Source of the DNA: Acetobacterium bakii
GTDB lineage: Bacteria; Bacillota; Clostridia; Eubacteriales; Eubacteriaceae
Direction: 5' to 3'
NCBI RefSeq assembly: GCF_001263355.1
Contig: NZ_LGYO01000031.1
Span: forward strand, 1-64,000
DNA: 64,000 bases
A program made the position numbers and the translations under genes. Each line of letters opens with the position of its first letter. Positions within the stretch are counted from its first letter, which is position 1. Under the pieces are notes generated by a model. That model was not told the DNA's origin and made no database searches. It saw nothing but the letters and a program-made list of their open reading frames with translations. Shown piece after piece: positions 8,282-15,835 of this stretch.

Positions 8282-8701
8282 TTACATTTTATACACAGTT
8301 GGTAGATTCTTAACCATGGTAATCGAAGTGCCGATTCCTTTTTCACTGACAATTTCAACGTTATCCATTAAGGATTTAATAATAAAAAGACCAAAGCCAC
8401 TTCCCAATGGGTCGCCAATATTATCAGGTCGTTTTAATAGCATATCGGGTTCAAATCCCTCGCCGGTATCCTTCACCGTGATCGTCAAATCCTTTTCGCC
8501 GACACTATAGGTTAAATCATAAGTTGTCTCAGTGGTCATACTGAAGCTAATGGCATTTGCACAAGCTTCTGATACAGCCACTTTCAGATCTTCGACATCA
8601 CCTATTGAAAAACCCATGTTATTCGCTACGGAGGCGATGGTCAATCTTGCCAGACTCACATAATCGTGCTTTGTCGGCAGACTCAATTCAATCCTGTTCA
8701 T
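8282..8701 (-). CDS. RsbW-like anti-sigma factor serine kinase 1
   Basis: GHKL ATPase of the RsbW/SpoIIAB family, 139 residues. It would bind a SigB/F-type sigma factor and, where one exists, phosphorylate an RsbV-type antagonist. The N box (EACANA), G1 (KDTGEGF) and G2 (GSGFGLFII) are intact. Monocistronic, with terminator at 8220 and promoter motif P3 about 240 nt upstream. No RsbV or PP2C phosphatase gene is in the window, so the partner-switch input must lie elsewhere. Close paralogue of the genes at 9043 and 11048. Confidence 0.9.
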   Translation of the reverse strand: MNRIELSLPTKHDYVSLARLTIASVANNMGFSIGDVEDLKVAVSEACANAISFSMTTETTYDLTYSVGEKDLTITVKDTGEGFEPDMLLKRPDNIGDPLGSGFGLFIIKSLMDNVEIVSEKGIGTSITMVKNLPTVYKM

Positions 8702-9042
8702 TTACGCTCCTTTTTTTATAATAAAATATTTAAAAAACAATTCAAATCCAATGCGGAAAATCACCACAATTAGGCATAATCGTATTACATCACACCTACT
8801 CAAAAACGCAGCATAACTGGTATTATCCCAACTGGTTAGTAAGAGCATTTGCCCCTTTCTTTGACCAATGCAGAATAAATTTTACCGGTTTTGACACATT
8901 CAAACATCGTATTTGAATTTTATTAATTTTCTGATGCTATTTTATAACATTTTAGATAAAAAATCTACTAAAATATTATGAAATTTATTTCTTTTACGAA
9001 ATTATGTGCGAGCTTAAAGTCTTTGTTTTTCAGGAATTTCCA
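8702..9042. other. Intergenic leader of RsbW-like gene 1
   Basis: No gene seen. AT-rich; contains promoter motif P3 at 8939-8967 and a leader of about 235 nt. No clear hairpin terminator for the upstream gene ending at 9043 is visible. Confidence 0.4.
8939..8967 (-). promoter_or_regulatory. Recurrent promoter motif P3
   Basis: Minus strand TAGATT (8967-8962), 17-nt spacer, TAAAAT (8944-8939), facing RsbW-like gene 1. One mismatch in the -35 compared with P1, P2, P4 and P5. Confidence 0.55.
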
Positions 9043-9525
9043 TCAGGCAATTGCGATTGCAACACGTTTATTCATTGTCTCGCAAAATGATGCATTTGGA
9101 AGATCCATGCAACTGCTATCATCAGATGACAGCTTCTTAACCATGGTGATGGCTGTGCCAACGCCATTTTTACTCGCAATTTCAACGGTATCCATTAGTG
9201 TTCGGATCATAAAAAGACCAAAGCCACTTCCTAATGAGTCTTCATTTTCGCCGGGTAATTTCACCAGATCAGGCTCAAAACCCACACCGGTATCCGTCAC
9301 CGTGATTGTCAGCTCCTGTTCACCAACACCGTAGCTTAATTCGTAAGTTGCTTCAGGCAATACGCAATAGCTAATGGCATTTGTACAGGCCTCTGATACA
9401 GCCACTTTCAAATCTTCCACGTCTCCAATGGAAAACCCCATGCTGCTCGCCACCGATGCAATGGTGAGTCTTGCCAGACTCACATATTCCTGGTTTGCCG
9501 GCAATACCAATTTAATTCTTTCCAT
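9043..9525 (-). CDS. RsbW-like anti-sigma factor serine kinase 2
   Basis: Second GHKL ATPase anti-sigma factor, 160 residues. N box EACTNA, G1 TDTGVGF and G2 GSGFGLFMI are intact, and the first 135 residues are nearly collinear with the copies at 8282 and 11048. It has about 24 extra C-terminal residues after the usual end at VKKLSS, with two cysteines (SSCMDLPNASFCE). These may be a real tail or read-through after loss of the ancestral stop. AAAGAGGAAAG precedes the ATG. Promoter motif P4 lies about 200 nt upstream. Confidence 0.9.
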   Translation of the reverse strand: MERIKLVLPANQEYVSLARLTIASVASSMGFSIGDVEDLKVAVSEACTNAISYCVLPEATYELSYGVGEQELTITVTDTGVGFEPDLVKLPGENEDSLGSGFGLFMIRTLMDTVEIASKNGVGTAITMVKKLSSDDSSCMDLPNASFCETMNKRVAIAIA

Positions 9526-9985
9526 TTCTTTCCTCTTTCATTTTTTTCTATTATTTAAATTAATTTTAAAAACAAAATATCAATTGTTTTTACGATTCTC
9601 TGTAAAATTACGTAAAGATGCCAGGACTTCCAGCACCTTTGAAGGTTTAATTTCATTACATTGTATTAAAATAAACTTGTTTTATACAAGTATTTTTAGA
9701 AAATTTATTATATTCAGCTGCTATTTTACACTATTTTTTATGAATAATCCACTAAAATATTAGCGATATTTAATTTATTTTTGTATTTAAAAAATTATTC
9801 CTTGATTTTAATCATTCTTTACGCATTTACATATCTTTTTTCTATTTCGGAAACAATCATTTCAATTTTTGAATAAAAAACAGCACTTCGTCTGGTATTT
9901 TCCCCTTAAAAAGAGTTACTTTGTTGTAAACACATGTATGTATTGTTGAGCATAATAAATGAATTCATTAACACAAATGTAGTCT
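9526..9985. other. Intergenic region between sigma copy 2 and RsbW-like gene 2
   Basis: No gene seen in these 460 nt. Very AT-rich, with promoter motif P4 (9723-9751) and a leader of about 195 nt. A weak inverted repeat TTGTAAACACATGTATGTATTG lies near 9923 but is not a convincing terminator. Confidence 0.4.
9723..9751 (-). promoter_or_regulatory. Recurrent promoter motif P4
   Basis: Minus strand TGGATT (9751-9746), 17-nt spacer, TAAAAT (9728-9723), facing RsbW-like gene 2. AGTGGATTATT is identical to P1 and P2. Confidence 0.6.
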
Positions 9986-10747
9986 TTAGTCGCATTTAAA
10001 CTCTTTCGTTATTTTTTCCATAAAAATCTTTTCGATGCGTGAGACGGTCATTTGAGATTTTCGAATCATAAAGGCGACTTCTTTCTGGGTTCTTTCATGA
10101 AAATAACGCTGTTCAAATATGAATTTTTCAATGACATTAAGTCGCTTGAATTTTTTCTTTAAGAAATCGATATTCTCTACGTTCTCCAAATTATCATCCG
10201 GCTTACCGAGTAAATCCATTAAGGTAAGGGCGTTATCATCTATGCCATTATCATATTCCATTGATAGGGACTTTGGATAATACGCATTACTGCTTTCGAT
10301 GGATTCGATAATTCTTTCTTCTGAAATATCCAGATAACCGGCGATTTCTGAAATCAATGGCGATCGCATGAGCTGTTGTTCGAGTTTGGCCCGTGCCTGA
10401 TTAACTTTTCGATTTAGCTCCTGAACGCTTCTGGGAATTCGAATCAAAAAATCATAATCCCGATAGTAGTGTTTAATCTCCCCGACAATGGTGGGTGTGG
10501 CAAAGGTGTCAAACTGATAACCCCTGGTTGCGTCATATCGTTCCACTGCATACAGCAGACCTAAACATGCTACCTGGAAAATATCTTCATCATCGCCATT
10601 GTTTCGACCATATTTTCTGGAAAGAACTTTGGGTATATACATATAATTTTCAAATAATTTATCTCTTATTTCTTTGTCTTGGGTACTTTTGTAGTTGGCA
10701 AATAATGCCATTGCATCCTTTTTACTAATCGTACTTTCGTATCTCAT
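9986..10747 (-). CDS. SigB/SigF-family sigma factor (copy 2)
   Basis: Second SigB/F/G-class sigma factor, about 253 residues from the ATG at 10747, chosen because AAAGGA lies 7 nt upstream; the frame is open to 10810. Region 2 has DIFQVACLGLLYAVERY and FATPTIVGEIKHYYRD; region 4 ends with QKEVAFMIRKSQMTVSRIEK. It is the most divergent of the three copies (RDYDFLIRIPRS instead of RDREWLIRIPRK) and the only one without a mini RsbW ORF in front, having instead promoter motif P5 about 80 nt upstream. Divergence in the region between 2 and 3 suggests a different promoter or anti-sigma preference. Confidence 0.92.
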   Translation of the reverse strand: MRYESTISKKDAMALFANYKSTQDKEIRDKLFENYMYIPKVLSRKYGRNNGDDEDIFQVACLGLLYAVERYDATRGYQFDTFATPTIVGEIKHYYRDYDFLIRIPRSVQELNRKVNQARAKLEQQLMRSPLISEIAGYLDISEERIIESIESSNAYYPKSLSMEYDNGIDDNALTLMDLLGKPDDNLENVENIDFLKKKFKRLNVIEKFIFEQRYFHERTQKEVAFMIRKSQMTVSRIEKIFMEKITKEFKCD

Positions 10748-10827
10748 GGGCACGTCCTTTGTAATCAACTTTACATTTTTGCGAATGCGTTTCAATAAAT
10801 TATCAAACACTTTTTGATGATGCTGTT

Positions 10828-10856
10828 ATTCTACAACATTCCAGAGAATTAATCCA
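10828..10856 (-). promoter_or_regulatory. Recurrent promoter motif P5
   Basis: Minus strand TGGATT (10856-10851), 17-nt spacer, TAGAAT (10833-10828), about 80 nt before sigma copy 2. Confidence 0.6.
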
Positions 10857-10866
10857 GTAAAAAAAA

Positions 10867-10894
10867 ACGATCGCTGTTAATAAACAGCGTTCGT
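10867..10894 (-). terminator. Terminator after RsbW-like gene 3
   Basis: Stem ACGAACGCTGTT / AACAGCGATCGT with loop TATT on the minus strand, followed by a run of T (complement of 10859-10867). Confidence 0.8.
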
Positions 10895-10904
10895 GAAAAT
10901 TTGT

Positions 10905-11009
10905 TGACAAACCAGTCCAAGGGACAATGGAAATATCAGTAGTCTGTTCGCGCATGCAGCAGACTACGATTTACTATTGTCCTCTAGGACTTACTTTTCA
11001 GGTTTGTCA
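10905..11009. repeat. Nested palindromic repeat, family B (long copy)
   Basis: Three nested inverted repeats: TGACAAACC (10905-10913) with GGTTTGTCA (11001-11009); GTCCAAGGGACAAT (10915-10928) with 10976-10990; GTAGTCTG (10939-10946) with CAGACTAC (10960-10967). The middle arm and its flanks match the short copy at 4543-4578. It sits between the stop of RsbW-like gene 3 and its terminator, so it is transcribed with that gene. Confidence 0.6.
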
Positions 11010-11047
11010 CAATGCATTGTCTTCAACCTCAAACAGAGACCCTTTCC

Positions 11048-11458
11048 CTATTTATCAACAGGTAGGGTCTTAACCATAGTGATGGTTGTGCCCAGTCCCT
11101 TTTTACTTGTGATTTCAACGGTATCCATTAGTGTTTTGATAATAAAAAGACCAAATCCACTACCTGCCGGATCATCACTTTCCCCGGGCAATTTTACGGT
11201 ATCAGGTTCAAAACCCAGGCCCTTATCCGTCACAGTGATGGTTAATTCCTTTATCCCAACAAAAAACGATAATTCATAAGTTGCTTCAGGATCGGTGTTA
11301 TGGCTGATTGCATTGGTGCATGCTTCAGTTAATGCCACTTTCAGATCTTCCACGTCCCCAATGGAAAAACCCATATTATTTGCCAATGATGCAATGGTCA
11401 GCCTTGCCAGAATTACATATTTCTGGTCGGCCGGCAATGTTAATTTAATTCTGTCCAT
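11048..11458 (-). CDS. RsbW-like anti-sigma factor serine kinase 3
   Basis: Third GHKL ATPase anti-sigma factor, 136 residues, N box EACTNA, G1 TDKGLGF and G2 GSGFGLFII intact. The C-terminus (ITSKKGLGTTITMVKTL) is the best match to the C-terminal half of the two mini RsbW ORFs. AAAGAGGG precedes the ATG. It lies between sigma copies 2 and 3, with promoter motif P6 about 190 nt upstream and terminator at 10867. Confidence 0.9.
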   Translation of the reverse strand: MDRIKLTLPADQKYVILARLTIASLANNMGFSIGDVEDLKVALTEACTNAISHNTDPEATYELSFFVGIKELTITVTDKGLGFEPDTVKLPGESDDPAGSGFGLFIIKTLMDTVEITSKKGLGTTITMVKTLPVDK

Positions 11459-11651
11459 TTTTATCCCTCTTTCTTATGATTCCTTAATTGAAATATTGAG
11501 ACCGTAAAACAAATTATACTCACCGAAAAAGATCACACGAATAGAAAAAATGCCGCAAATCCCAGATGCTTCTGGATTCTGTAGCATTTTTGAACTGTGC
11601 TAAGATCTCTAACAATAGAAATATTTCTTCTGCTCATTTAATGCTAGTCTT

Positions 11652-11680
11652 ATCTTATAGCATTTTAATGAAATATGCTA
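11652..11680 (-). promoter_or_regulatory. Recurrent promoter motif P6 (degenerate)
   Basis: Minus strand TAGCAT (11680-11675), 17-nt spacer, TAAGAT (11657-11652), before RsbW-like gene 3. It aligns with P1 across the flanks (AATCTTTT and TATTTCAT) but the -35 hexamer is poor. Confidence 0.4.
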
Positions 11681-11729
11681 TCAAAAGATTAAATAAATGA
11701 ACATTTATGTTTAATAAAGAATCAAAGTA

Positions 11730-12482
11730 TTAAAGGTCTTCTTTGAGTTTTTCCATGACCTTCTTCTCAATACGGGAGACAGTCATCTGCGATTTGTTAA
11801 TCAGCAAAGCAACTTCCTTTTGGGTTTTTTCTCTGAAAAAGCGTTGCTCCACGATGATTTTTTCAATGGGATTCAGGGCCTGAATTTTTTTCTTCAACAT
11901 ATCAATGTTTTCAACGTTCTCCATATTATAATCCGGCGTTCCCAATAAATCCATCAAACTGACCTGTTTGCCCTCTCCGGTATTTTCATATTCCATGGAT
12001 AATGATTTTGGATAATAGGCATTATTACTTTCCATGGACTTGATAATGTTTTCTTCGGAAATTTCAAGTTCATTGGCAATTTCTGTAATCGTGGGCGAGC
12101 GCATCAGCTGATGTTCAAGCATCGTTCGGGTCTGATTGACCTCCCGATTCAGATCCTGAATTTTTCTGGGAATGCGAATCAACCACTCACGATCTCGATA
12201 GTGCCGTTTAATTTCACCAACAATGGTGGGTGTGGCAAAGGTGTCAAACTCATAGCCCCTGGTTGTATCAAAACGATTTACCGCATACATCAGGCCTAAA
12301 CACGCCACCTGGAAAATATCTTCATTGTCACCATTTTTGTGCCCATATTTTCTGGAAAGAATTTTGGGAATATAAAGGTAATTTTCAATTAATCGATCTC
12401 TTAGCTCCCGATCCCGGGTTTTTTCATATTCAACAAATAATTCCCTGGCCTTTTCCTTACTGAACTTTCTTTCATATCTCAT
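11730..12482 (-). CDS. SigB/SigF-family sigma factor (copy 3)
   Basis: Third SigB/F/G-class sigma factor, 250 residues from the ATG at 12482 (a TTG at 12503 is in frame). Region 2 DIFQVACLGLMYAVNRF, FATPTIVGEIKRHYRD, and region 4 QKEVALLINKSQMTVSRIEK. It is nearly identical in layout and sequence to copy 1, including the 11-nt overlap with a mini RsbW ORF upstream. The pair of modules probably arose by duplication of a mini-RsbW/sigma unit. With three near-identical DNA-binding regions, the three factors may read overlapping promoter sets. Confidence 0.92.
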   Translation of the reverse strand: MRYERKFSKEKARELFVEYEKTRDRELRDRLIENYLYIPKILSRKYGHKNGDNEDIFQVACLGLMYAVNRFDTTRGYEFDTFATPTIVGEIKRHYRDREWLIRIPRKIQDLNREVNQTRTMLEHQLMRSPTITEIANELEISEENIIKSMESNNAYYPKSLSMEYENTGEGKQVSLMDLLGTPDYNMENVENIDMLKKKIQALNPIEKIIVEQRFFREKTQKEVALLINKSQMTVSRIEKKVMEKLKEDL

Positions 12483-12633
12483 TGGAAATTGCCCGGTTTT
12501 CAATCATTGTGATACAGGTTTCTACTCCCTTTTCACTTACAATTTCAATTGCAGCTAGCATCGATGCAACGGTCAGTCTTGAGTGATTCACATATTTTTG
12601 GCTTGTTGATTGGATCAATTTTAGATTATCCAT
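12472..12633 (-). CDS. Mini RsbW-like protein (internally deleted anti-sigma relative), copy 2
   Basis: A 53-codon ORF. MDNLKL...QKYVNHSRLTVAS matches the RsbW N-terminus; IVSEKGVETCITMIE matches the RsbW C-terminus; the ATPase core is absent at the same place as in the ORF at 7600-7761. The stop lies 11 nt inside the sigma gene. Both mini ORFs remain open although their sequences have clearly diverged, which argues for some selection or for recent duplication of an already deleted gene. AAAAAGGG precedes the start by 5 nt. Confidence 0.6.
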   Translation of the reverse strand: MDNLKLIQSTSQKYVNHSRLTVASMLAAIEIVSEKGVETCITMIENRAISNEI

Positions 12634-12672
12634 TTCATCCCTTTTTTATTAAACTCTGATCACAAAAAATTC

Positions 12673-12705
12673 GGACCCAACAATGGTGATTGCCATCATT
12701 GGGCC
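12673..12705 (-). terminator. Terminator after the DUF948/YtxH pair
   Basis: Long imperfect stem GGCCCAATGATGG / CCATTGTTGGGTCC followed on the minus strand by ATTTTTTG, about 30 nt after the stop at 12733. Confidence 0.75.
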
Positions 12706-12732
12706 TAAAGCTTATTATTAAGGCCAACTACC

Positions 12733-13095
12733 TTATTTTGCTTTTTTATTCCTGAAATCAAAGGATTTTAACCGACTTAGTAAATTGGCAAGGATTGTAA
12801 TCGTACTTACCAGTGGATCAATAACATCCTGTTTTATGGTGCTGACTGATTGTTCAACTTCATTCACCATAAGGCTGGCCTTATCTACCACATTAGCCGA
12901 GGATTTCGTAATTTCATCGGCATTGGACATAATACTTCTGAGAACCAGACGGTTGTCCTCCATCAGCTTTGTGGTCGTATCTAAGGTCAATGACAGACTT
13001 TTAAATAACTTCACTAAATAGACAGAGCCAATAATGAAAGCTATTCCTACTAAAAAAATACCTAGCTCCCATAAGCTAAAATCAAGTGTGATCAT
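12733..13095 (-). CDS. DUF948-family membrane-anchored protein
   Basis: 120 residues: one N-terminal transmembrane segment (about residues 9-28) followed by an amphipathic, heptad-like region, as in the DUF948/YtxG family. Overlaps the YtxH gene by 4 nt (ATGA), so the two are co-translated. In Bacillus subtilis ytxG and ytxH form an operon under SigB control (established knowledge); here a SigB-type promoter precedes the pair. Molecular role is not known. Confidence 0.8.
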   Translation of the reverse strand: MITLDFSLWELGIFLVGIAFIIGSVYLVKLFKSLSLTLDTTTKLMEDNRLVLRSIMSNADEITKSSANVVDKASLMVNEVEQSVSTIKQDVIDPLVSTITILANLLSRLKSFDFRNKKAK

Positions 13096-13481
13096 ACATT
13101 GCTCCCGGCTGGACTATCCTCAGATTTTTCAGCTGCTGCTTTGGCTTCTTCCTCTTTTTTAATCTCTTCCAGTTCTTCGTCTAAGATTGAGAGATCTTCA
13201 CTCACTTCGTCTTGAATTTCCTGAATTTTACTTTCAATCTGATTTTTATATTGACCGATGCGCTCGGTCATTTGTTCCTGGATATCCTGGAATTGTTCTT
13301 TCAGGTTTTCGCTATATTCCATAGCCTGATCATAAACATTGCCAAGTGTTTCTTCGGTTCCTTCGACAATTTTTTTGCGTGTTTCATCGCCTGATGCAGG
13401 TGCAAGTAGAAGACCAAGAACGCCTCCAACAATGGTTCCTAAAAAGATTCCACCAACAAAATACAACTTGTTACTGCTCAT
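13092..13481 (-). CDS. YtxH-domain general stress protein
   Basis: About 129 residues. The N-terminal glycine-rich segment GGIFLGTIVGGVLGLLLAP followed by ASGDETRKKI is the YtxH signature, and the rest is acidic and coiled-coil. The start at 13481 was chosen because GGAGGAG lies 6 nt upstream; the frame opens at 13496. It is first in a two-gene operon with the DUF948 gene behind a SigB-type promoter. Confidence 0.85.
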   Translation of the reverse strand: MSSNKLYFVGGIFLGTIVGGVLGLLLAPASGDETRKKIVEGTEETLGNVYDQAMEYSENLKEQFQDIQEQMTERIGQYKNQIESKIQEIQDEVSEDLSILDEELEEIKKEEEAKAAAEKSEDSPAGSNV

Positions 13482-13525
13482 AATAAACTCCTCCATTTTT
13501 AATGATAATTTTCTATTCCCTTATT

Positions 13526-13550
13526 GTACCCTAAAAATACTTAAATTAAC
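13526..13550 (-). promoter_or_regulatory. SigB-type promoter of the YtxH/DUF948 operon
   Basis: Minus strand GTTAAT (13550-13545), 13-nt spacer, GGGTAC (13531-13526), about 45 nt before the start at 13481. This is close to the Bacillus SigB consensus GTTTAA-N13/14-GGGTAT. It is the only such site I noticed in the neighbourhood and links the stress pair to one of the adjacent sigma factors. Confidence 0.6.
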
Positions 13551-13605
13551 AGATTCTTTGTTTGTTTTTCCGAGTTTTTATTGACTTTTTTTGCGCCTTT
13601 TTCTG

Positions 13606-13869
13606 CTATTCGCCGAATTTATTATTGATCAGTTCGACTAATGCATCAACTGCAGCGGCTTCATCTTCGCCTTCGGCTTTTATTTGGACGGTGGTTCCCT
13701 GGGAAATTCCGCCTGCCATAATACCCATAATGCTTTTGGCATTAATGGAATTTTCTTCTTTAATTACAAAAATTTTAGATTTGAATTTTCCTGCTGTTTG
13801 CACAAACATAGATGCTGGCCGAGCGTGAAGACCTGTTGCATTTAATACTGTTACTTCTTTTATTACCAT
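13606..13869 (-). CDS. ptsH: HPr phosphocarrier protein
   Basis: 87-residue PTS phosphocarrier. The active-site His15 sits in TGLHARPAS and the regulatory Ser46 in AKSIMG, so both enzyme I transfer and HPr-kinase control are possible. AAGGAGAA precedes the ATG. It lies 27 nt downstream of ptsI, the reverse of the usual ptsH-ptsI order. No enzyme II gene is in the window. Confidence 0.95.
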   Translation of the reverse strand: MVIKEVTVLNATGLHARPASMFVQTAGKFKSKIFVIKEENSINAKSIMGIMAGGISQGTTVQIKAEGEDEAAAVDALVELINNKFGE

Positions 13870-13896
13870 AATAATTTTCTCCTTATGATCCTGTGA

Positions 13897-15630
13897 TCAA
13901 ATATTTATTTTAAGTTTCTTCATGGACTCAAGAACGTGATCCACCACTGCTTCGCCTGTTTCCAGGTTAAGGGCTTCGTTTGCAATAACCCTGGCGTCTT
14001 CATAACGAACGCTGCGAATTATCTTTTTTATCTGTGGGATGGCGATGGCACTCATGCTGAATTCATCAAGGCCTAAACCTAAAAGAATAATGGCGGCAAT
14101 AGGATCCCCTGACATTTCACCACACATGCCGGTAAAAAGTCCCGGTGCATTATTGGATGCCTGGATAACCTGTTTAACCAGACGCAGAATTGCCGGATTA
14201 AAGGGATCGTAAAGGTAGGATACCTCCTGGTTCATACGATCCACCGCCATGGTATACTGGCAAAGATCGTTGGTGCCAATACTAAAGAAATCAACTTCTT
14301 TGGCAATAATATCCGCGGTAATGGCTGCCGAGGGAATTTCAATCATAACCCCGACTTTAACATCCTTGTCGTAGGGAATGCCTGATTCTTCCAATTCCTT
14401 CATACATTCTTTTAGAATGACCTTTGCCTGTCTGACTTCAGTCACCGATGAAACCATTGGGAACATAATATGGGCATGACCATAAACACTGGCTCTCAGG
14501 ATTGCCCGCAGCTGAATTTTAAAGAGTGCCACTTCTTTAAAGCACAACCTTATTGCCCGTAATCCCAGAAATGGATTAAGTTCATCATCCATTGGTAAAT
14601 AAGGCAGTTTTTTATCGCCGCCAATATCCAGAGTACGAATAATAACCGGACCATCGGGAAAGGCTTCCAATACGGATCGATAAGCCGCCAATTGTTTGTC
14701 TTCCCCGGGCATTGTCTCGCTGTTCATGTATAAAAATTCGGTGCGGTAAAGACCAACCCCAACGCCGCCGTTTTTAAGAACGCCGATGACATCACCCGGT
14801 TCCCCAATATTTCCAACCAGCTCAACCTTATGTCCATCCAGGGTAATCGCATCCAAGTCTTTTAATCCTTCTAATTCCTTTAGATGTGCCTGATATGCAA
14901 GTAATTCCTCTTCAGCGGATTTTATTTGACTGGCATCCGGGTTTATCGTCACAATGCCTTTTAATCCATCTACAATGACCATATCCCCGGTGCTCACGGT
15001 TTCTGTGATATCTGTTAAACCAAGTACTGCCGGAATTTCAAGGCTGCGGGCCATAATAGCCGTATGGGAAGTTCTACTGCCAATATTGGTTGCAAATCCC
15101 TTCACCTTTTTTTTGTCCATCTGAGCTGTATCTGATGGCGTAAGATCATCCGCAATGATAATAACATTTTCGCTGAGTTTGGATAAATCCGCCAGTACTA
15201 CACCTAAAATATTGTGAAGTACCCGGGTTCCCACATCTTTAATATCAGCAGCTCTGGCGCTGAAATATGGATCATCCATCTCATCGAAAATTAGAAAAAA
15301 ACGATGGGTAACGATTTTAACAGCATAGGCGGCACAAAATTTGTGATCATTAATTTCTGCTTCAACACTCTCCACAAATTCAGGATCCTCAAGAATCATG
15401 GCATGGGCTGCAAAAATAGCGCCATCTTCTTCCCCGAGTTCACTAACAGCCTTTATTTGAATTTTTTCCAATTGTTCCTGACTTTGTTTAAGTGCCAGAT
15501 GAAATTTTTTTATTTCGACCGCGCTGTCTTCATGTTTAGCCTGGCTCACTTCAACAACCACTTTTTCATAAACAAGGGCTTTTGCAATGGCGATGCCAGG
15601 TGATGCAATGATTCCTTCTTTTATAAACAT
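13897..15630 (-). CDS. ptsI: PTS enzyme I (PEP-protein phosphotransferase)
   Basis: Transfers phosphate from PEP to HPr. The phosphorylated His lies in GSRTSHTAIMARS; the PEP-binding C-terminal barrel has RTLDIGGDK and GTNDLCQY. About 577 residues from the ATG at 15630, chosen because AAAGGAG lies 10 nt upstream; the frame is open to 15666 into the repeat. It is followed directly by ptsH. A family A structured repeat lies immediately upstream. Confidence 0.96.
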   Translation of the reverse strand: MFIKEGIIASPGIAIAKALVYEKVVVEVSQAKHEDSAVEIKKFHLALKQSQEQLEKIQIKAVSELGEEDGAIFAAHAMILEDPEFVESVEAEINDHKFCAAYAVKIVTHRFFLIFDEMDDPYFSARAADIKDVGTRVLHNILGVVLADLSKLSENVIIIADDLTPSDTAQMDKKKVKGFATNIGSRTSHTAIMARSLEIPAVLGLTDITETVSTGDMVIVDGLKGIVTINPDASQIKSAEEELLAYQAHLKELEGLKDLDAITLDGHKVELVGNIGEPGDVIGVLKNGGVGVGLYRTEFLYMNSETMPGEDKQLAAYRSVLEAFPDGPVIIRTLDIGGDKKLPYLPMDDELNPFLGLRAIRLCFKEVALFKIQLRAILRASVYGHAHIMFPMVSSVTEVRQAKVILKECMKELEESGIPYDKDVKVGVMIEIPSAAITADIIAKEVDFFSIGTNDLCQYTMAVDRMNQEVSYLYDPFNPAILRLVKQVIQASNNAPGLFTGMCGEMSGDPIAAIILLGLGLDEFSMSAIAIPQIKKIIRSVRYEDARVIANEALNLETGEAVVDHVLESMKKLKINI

Positions 15631-15659
15631 ATCGATTATCTCCTTTTGTAAGGGTTTGG

Positions 15660-15835
15660 TAGGCAATTGCGAAAGTTCGACGAGCTTCGCTGCCTGTCTC
15701 TATAAAACAATTTTTCCACTATACGGCGAACAGTTCATTGAACTGTTCGCCTATACGTTACAAAATTGTTTATAGAGACAGACATCAAAGCAATTAAGTT
15801 TTGGTTTTTAGTCTTACAATTGCTGTGGGTTTAAC
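15660..15835. repeat. Structured intergenic repeat, family A copy 2 (inverted)
   Basis: Inverted relative to copies 1 and 3. The stem TGTCTCTATAAAACAATTTT (from 15695) pairs with AAAATTGTTTATAGAGACA (15762-15780), and a 12-bp perfect apical hairpin GGCGAACAGTTC (15725-15736) pairs with 15740-15751. Its complement shares TTGCTTTGATGTC, AAACAATTTTGTAACGT and GGCAGCGAAGCTC with copy 1, while the stem bases differ in a compensated way. Lies between recR and ptsI. Confidence 0.65.
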
